In this document: positions 63,614 through 64,000 of the stretch, one piece after another
Numbering within the stretch: position 1 is the first letter of the stretch
How the letters are laid out: every line of letters starts with the position of its first letter
Assembly: GCA_022510405.1 (NCBI GenBank)
Contig: JAFLTP010000013.1
Location: 22,925-86,924, forward strand
Direction: 5' to 3'
Length of the DNA stretch: 64,000 nt
Source: Muribaculaceae bacterium
GTDB lineage: Bacteria > Bacteroidota > Bacteroidia > Bacteroidales > Muribaculaceae
The notes under the pieces: model-generated
Database searches by the model: none
What the model was told of the DNA's origin: nothing
What the model saw: only the letters and a program-made list of their open reading frames with translations
Translations under genes and position numbers: made by a program

Positions 63614-64000
63614 AAAGGGGGTGTGTCAAAATGAGAGCTGACACGACCCGATGAAAAAGAAGCCGTCTGAAGATCGAAGGATTTTCAGGCGGCTGATTTT
63701 TGCGGGATTTTCCAAAATATTCGATTCTGAAGCGATAAATTTTGAAAAAGATGTAAAAACGTGCCGTTATTGGGGTTGTTTCCTCCGTTATTGGCTTGTT
63801 TTGCTATTTTTCTACACAATTTCTTCAGATTGAAGGCGATGGCAAAGAAAGCAAAGTCCATGGTGACCTTGTCTTTGCCGAAGTGACGGAACCTTTTATA
63901 TCCCATGTTGTATTTGATCTGGCCGAAGACAGCCTCGGGTTCGACACATCGTCGTCCTCTGTGTTCCAACCCTTTTTCGGAGGTAAGGAGTTCACGGGCC
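63614..64000 (-). mobile_element. IS1182-like insertion sequence, partial
   Basis: The left end of the element in this orientation is near GGGGGTGTGTCAAAATGAG (about 63616), which contains GTGTC/GACAC as an inverted pair. A hairpin GCCGTCTGAA/TTCAGGCGGC lies just inside. The transposase gene runs from the window edge toward this end. The other terminus is outside the window. Confidence 0.6.
63685..64000 (-). CDS. IS1182-like transposase, C-terminal part
   Basis: The frame is open to the window edge, so the gene begins outside. The visible 104 residues read LEHRGRRCVEPEAVFGQIKY and RFRHFGKDKVTMDFAFFAIA, then LKKLCRK. This is the C-terminal DDE part of IS1182/IS1182-like transposases, in which Glu of VEPEAVFGQ is the catalytic glutamate region. 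The stop is a TGA at 63685-63687. Confidence 0.85.
   Translation of the reverse strand, partial: ARELLTSEKGLEHRGRRCVEPEAVFGQIKYNMGYKRFRHFGKDKVTMDFAFFAIAFNLKKLCRKIAKQANNGGNNPNNGTFLHLFQNLSLQNRIFWKIPQKSAA

Overview
The window comes from a member of the Bacteroidales (Bacteroidota), most likely a gut Muribaculaceae-type genome. Evidence is the -7 promoter motif TAnnTTTG at several loci, DUF3575 and fimbrillin-like genes, a BspA-like leucine-rich repeat protein with a type IX secretion C-terminal signal, and housekeeping genes of Bacteroidales type. Family-level placement is inference; no 16S is present.

Region 1 (1 to about 19.4 kb) is the right part of a tailed prophage. It runs from a truncated adhesin/tail-fibre-like gene through a holin-like protein, portal-like protein, M15 endolysin, a lipoprotein with the architecture of a unimolecular spanin, tape measure and a tail protein. 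It then has a DnaQ-BRCT exonuclease, a structured non-coding stretch, a P22 AntA/AR-type antirepressor and a convergent tyrosine integrase. A tandem-repeat array lies between the integrase start and a tRNA-Pro(GGG) gene, whose 3' end faces the prophage and is the probable attachment site.

Region 2 (19.5 to 33.9 kb) is chromosomal: a DUF3575/fimbrillin-like pair, a uracil-DNA-glycosylase-like gene, cysE-cysK, two tandem DUF3861 genes, HU, topA, gyrB, recA, a Wzx-like flippase, ruvB and tRNA-Leu(CAA).

Region 3 (33.95 to 52.93 kb) is a 19-kb integrative element inserted at the 3' end of tRNA-Leu. It carries a tyrosine integrase with a MerR-like partner, a serine recombinase, several unknown genes and a T9SS-type BspA protein. 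It also has a divergent protein with family-A polymerase-like motifs A, B and C, an m5C methyltransferase, a D12-class adenine methyltransferase and a run of unknown proteins. Six promoters share the palindrome CCAATATTGG placed 29 to 30 bp upstream of the -7 element, which points to one element-wide regulator. Five products end in -AA or -VA.

Region 4 (52.93 to 55.15 kb) holds two single-gene cassettes of about 1.1 kb, a methyltransferase and a fucosyltransferase-like gene. They are bounded by three copies of the tRNA-Leu attachment segment, one decayed, each followed by a terminator-like hairpin. This looks like an accretion or cassette array at the attachment site.

Region 5 (55.3 to 64 kb) returns to chromosome: a Ca/Na antiporter, a DUF4143 ATPase, a YqiA-like esterase, a HigBA toxin-antitoxin pair and a scar made of degenerate copies of the antiporter end and the esterase. 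A strongly structured ncRNA candidate of about 310 nt follows, then a GIY-YIG protein, two related secreted proteins and the 3' end of an IS1182-like transposase running off the window.
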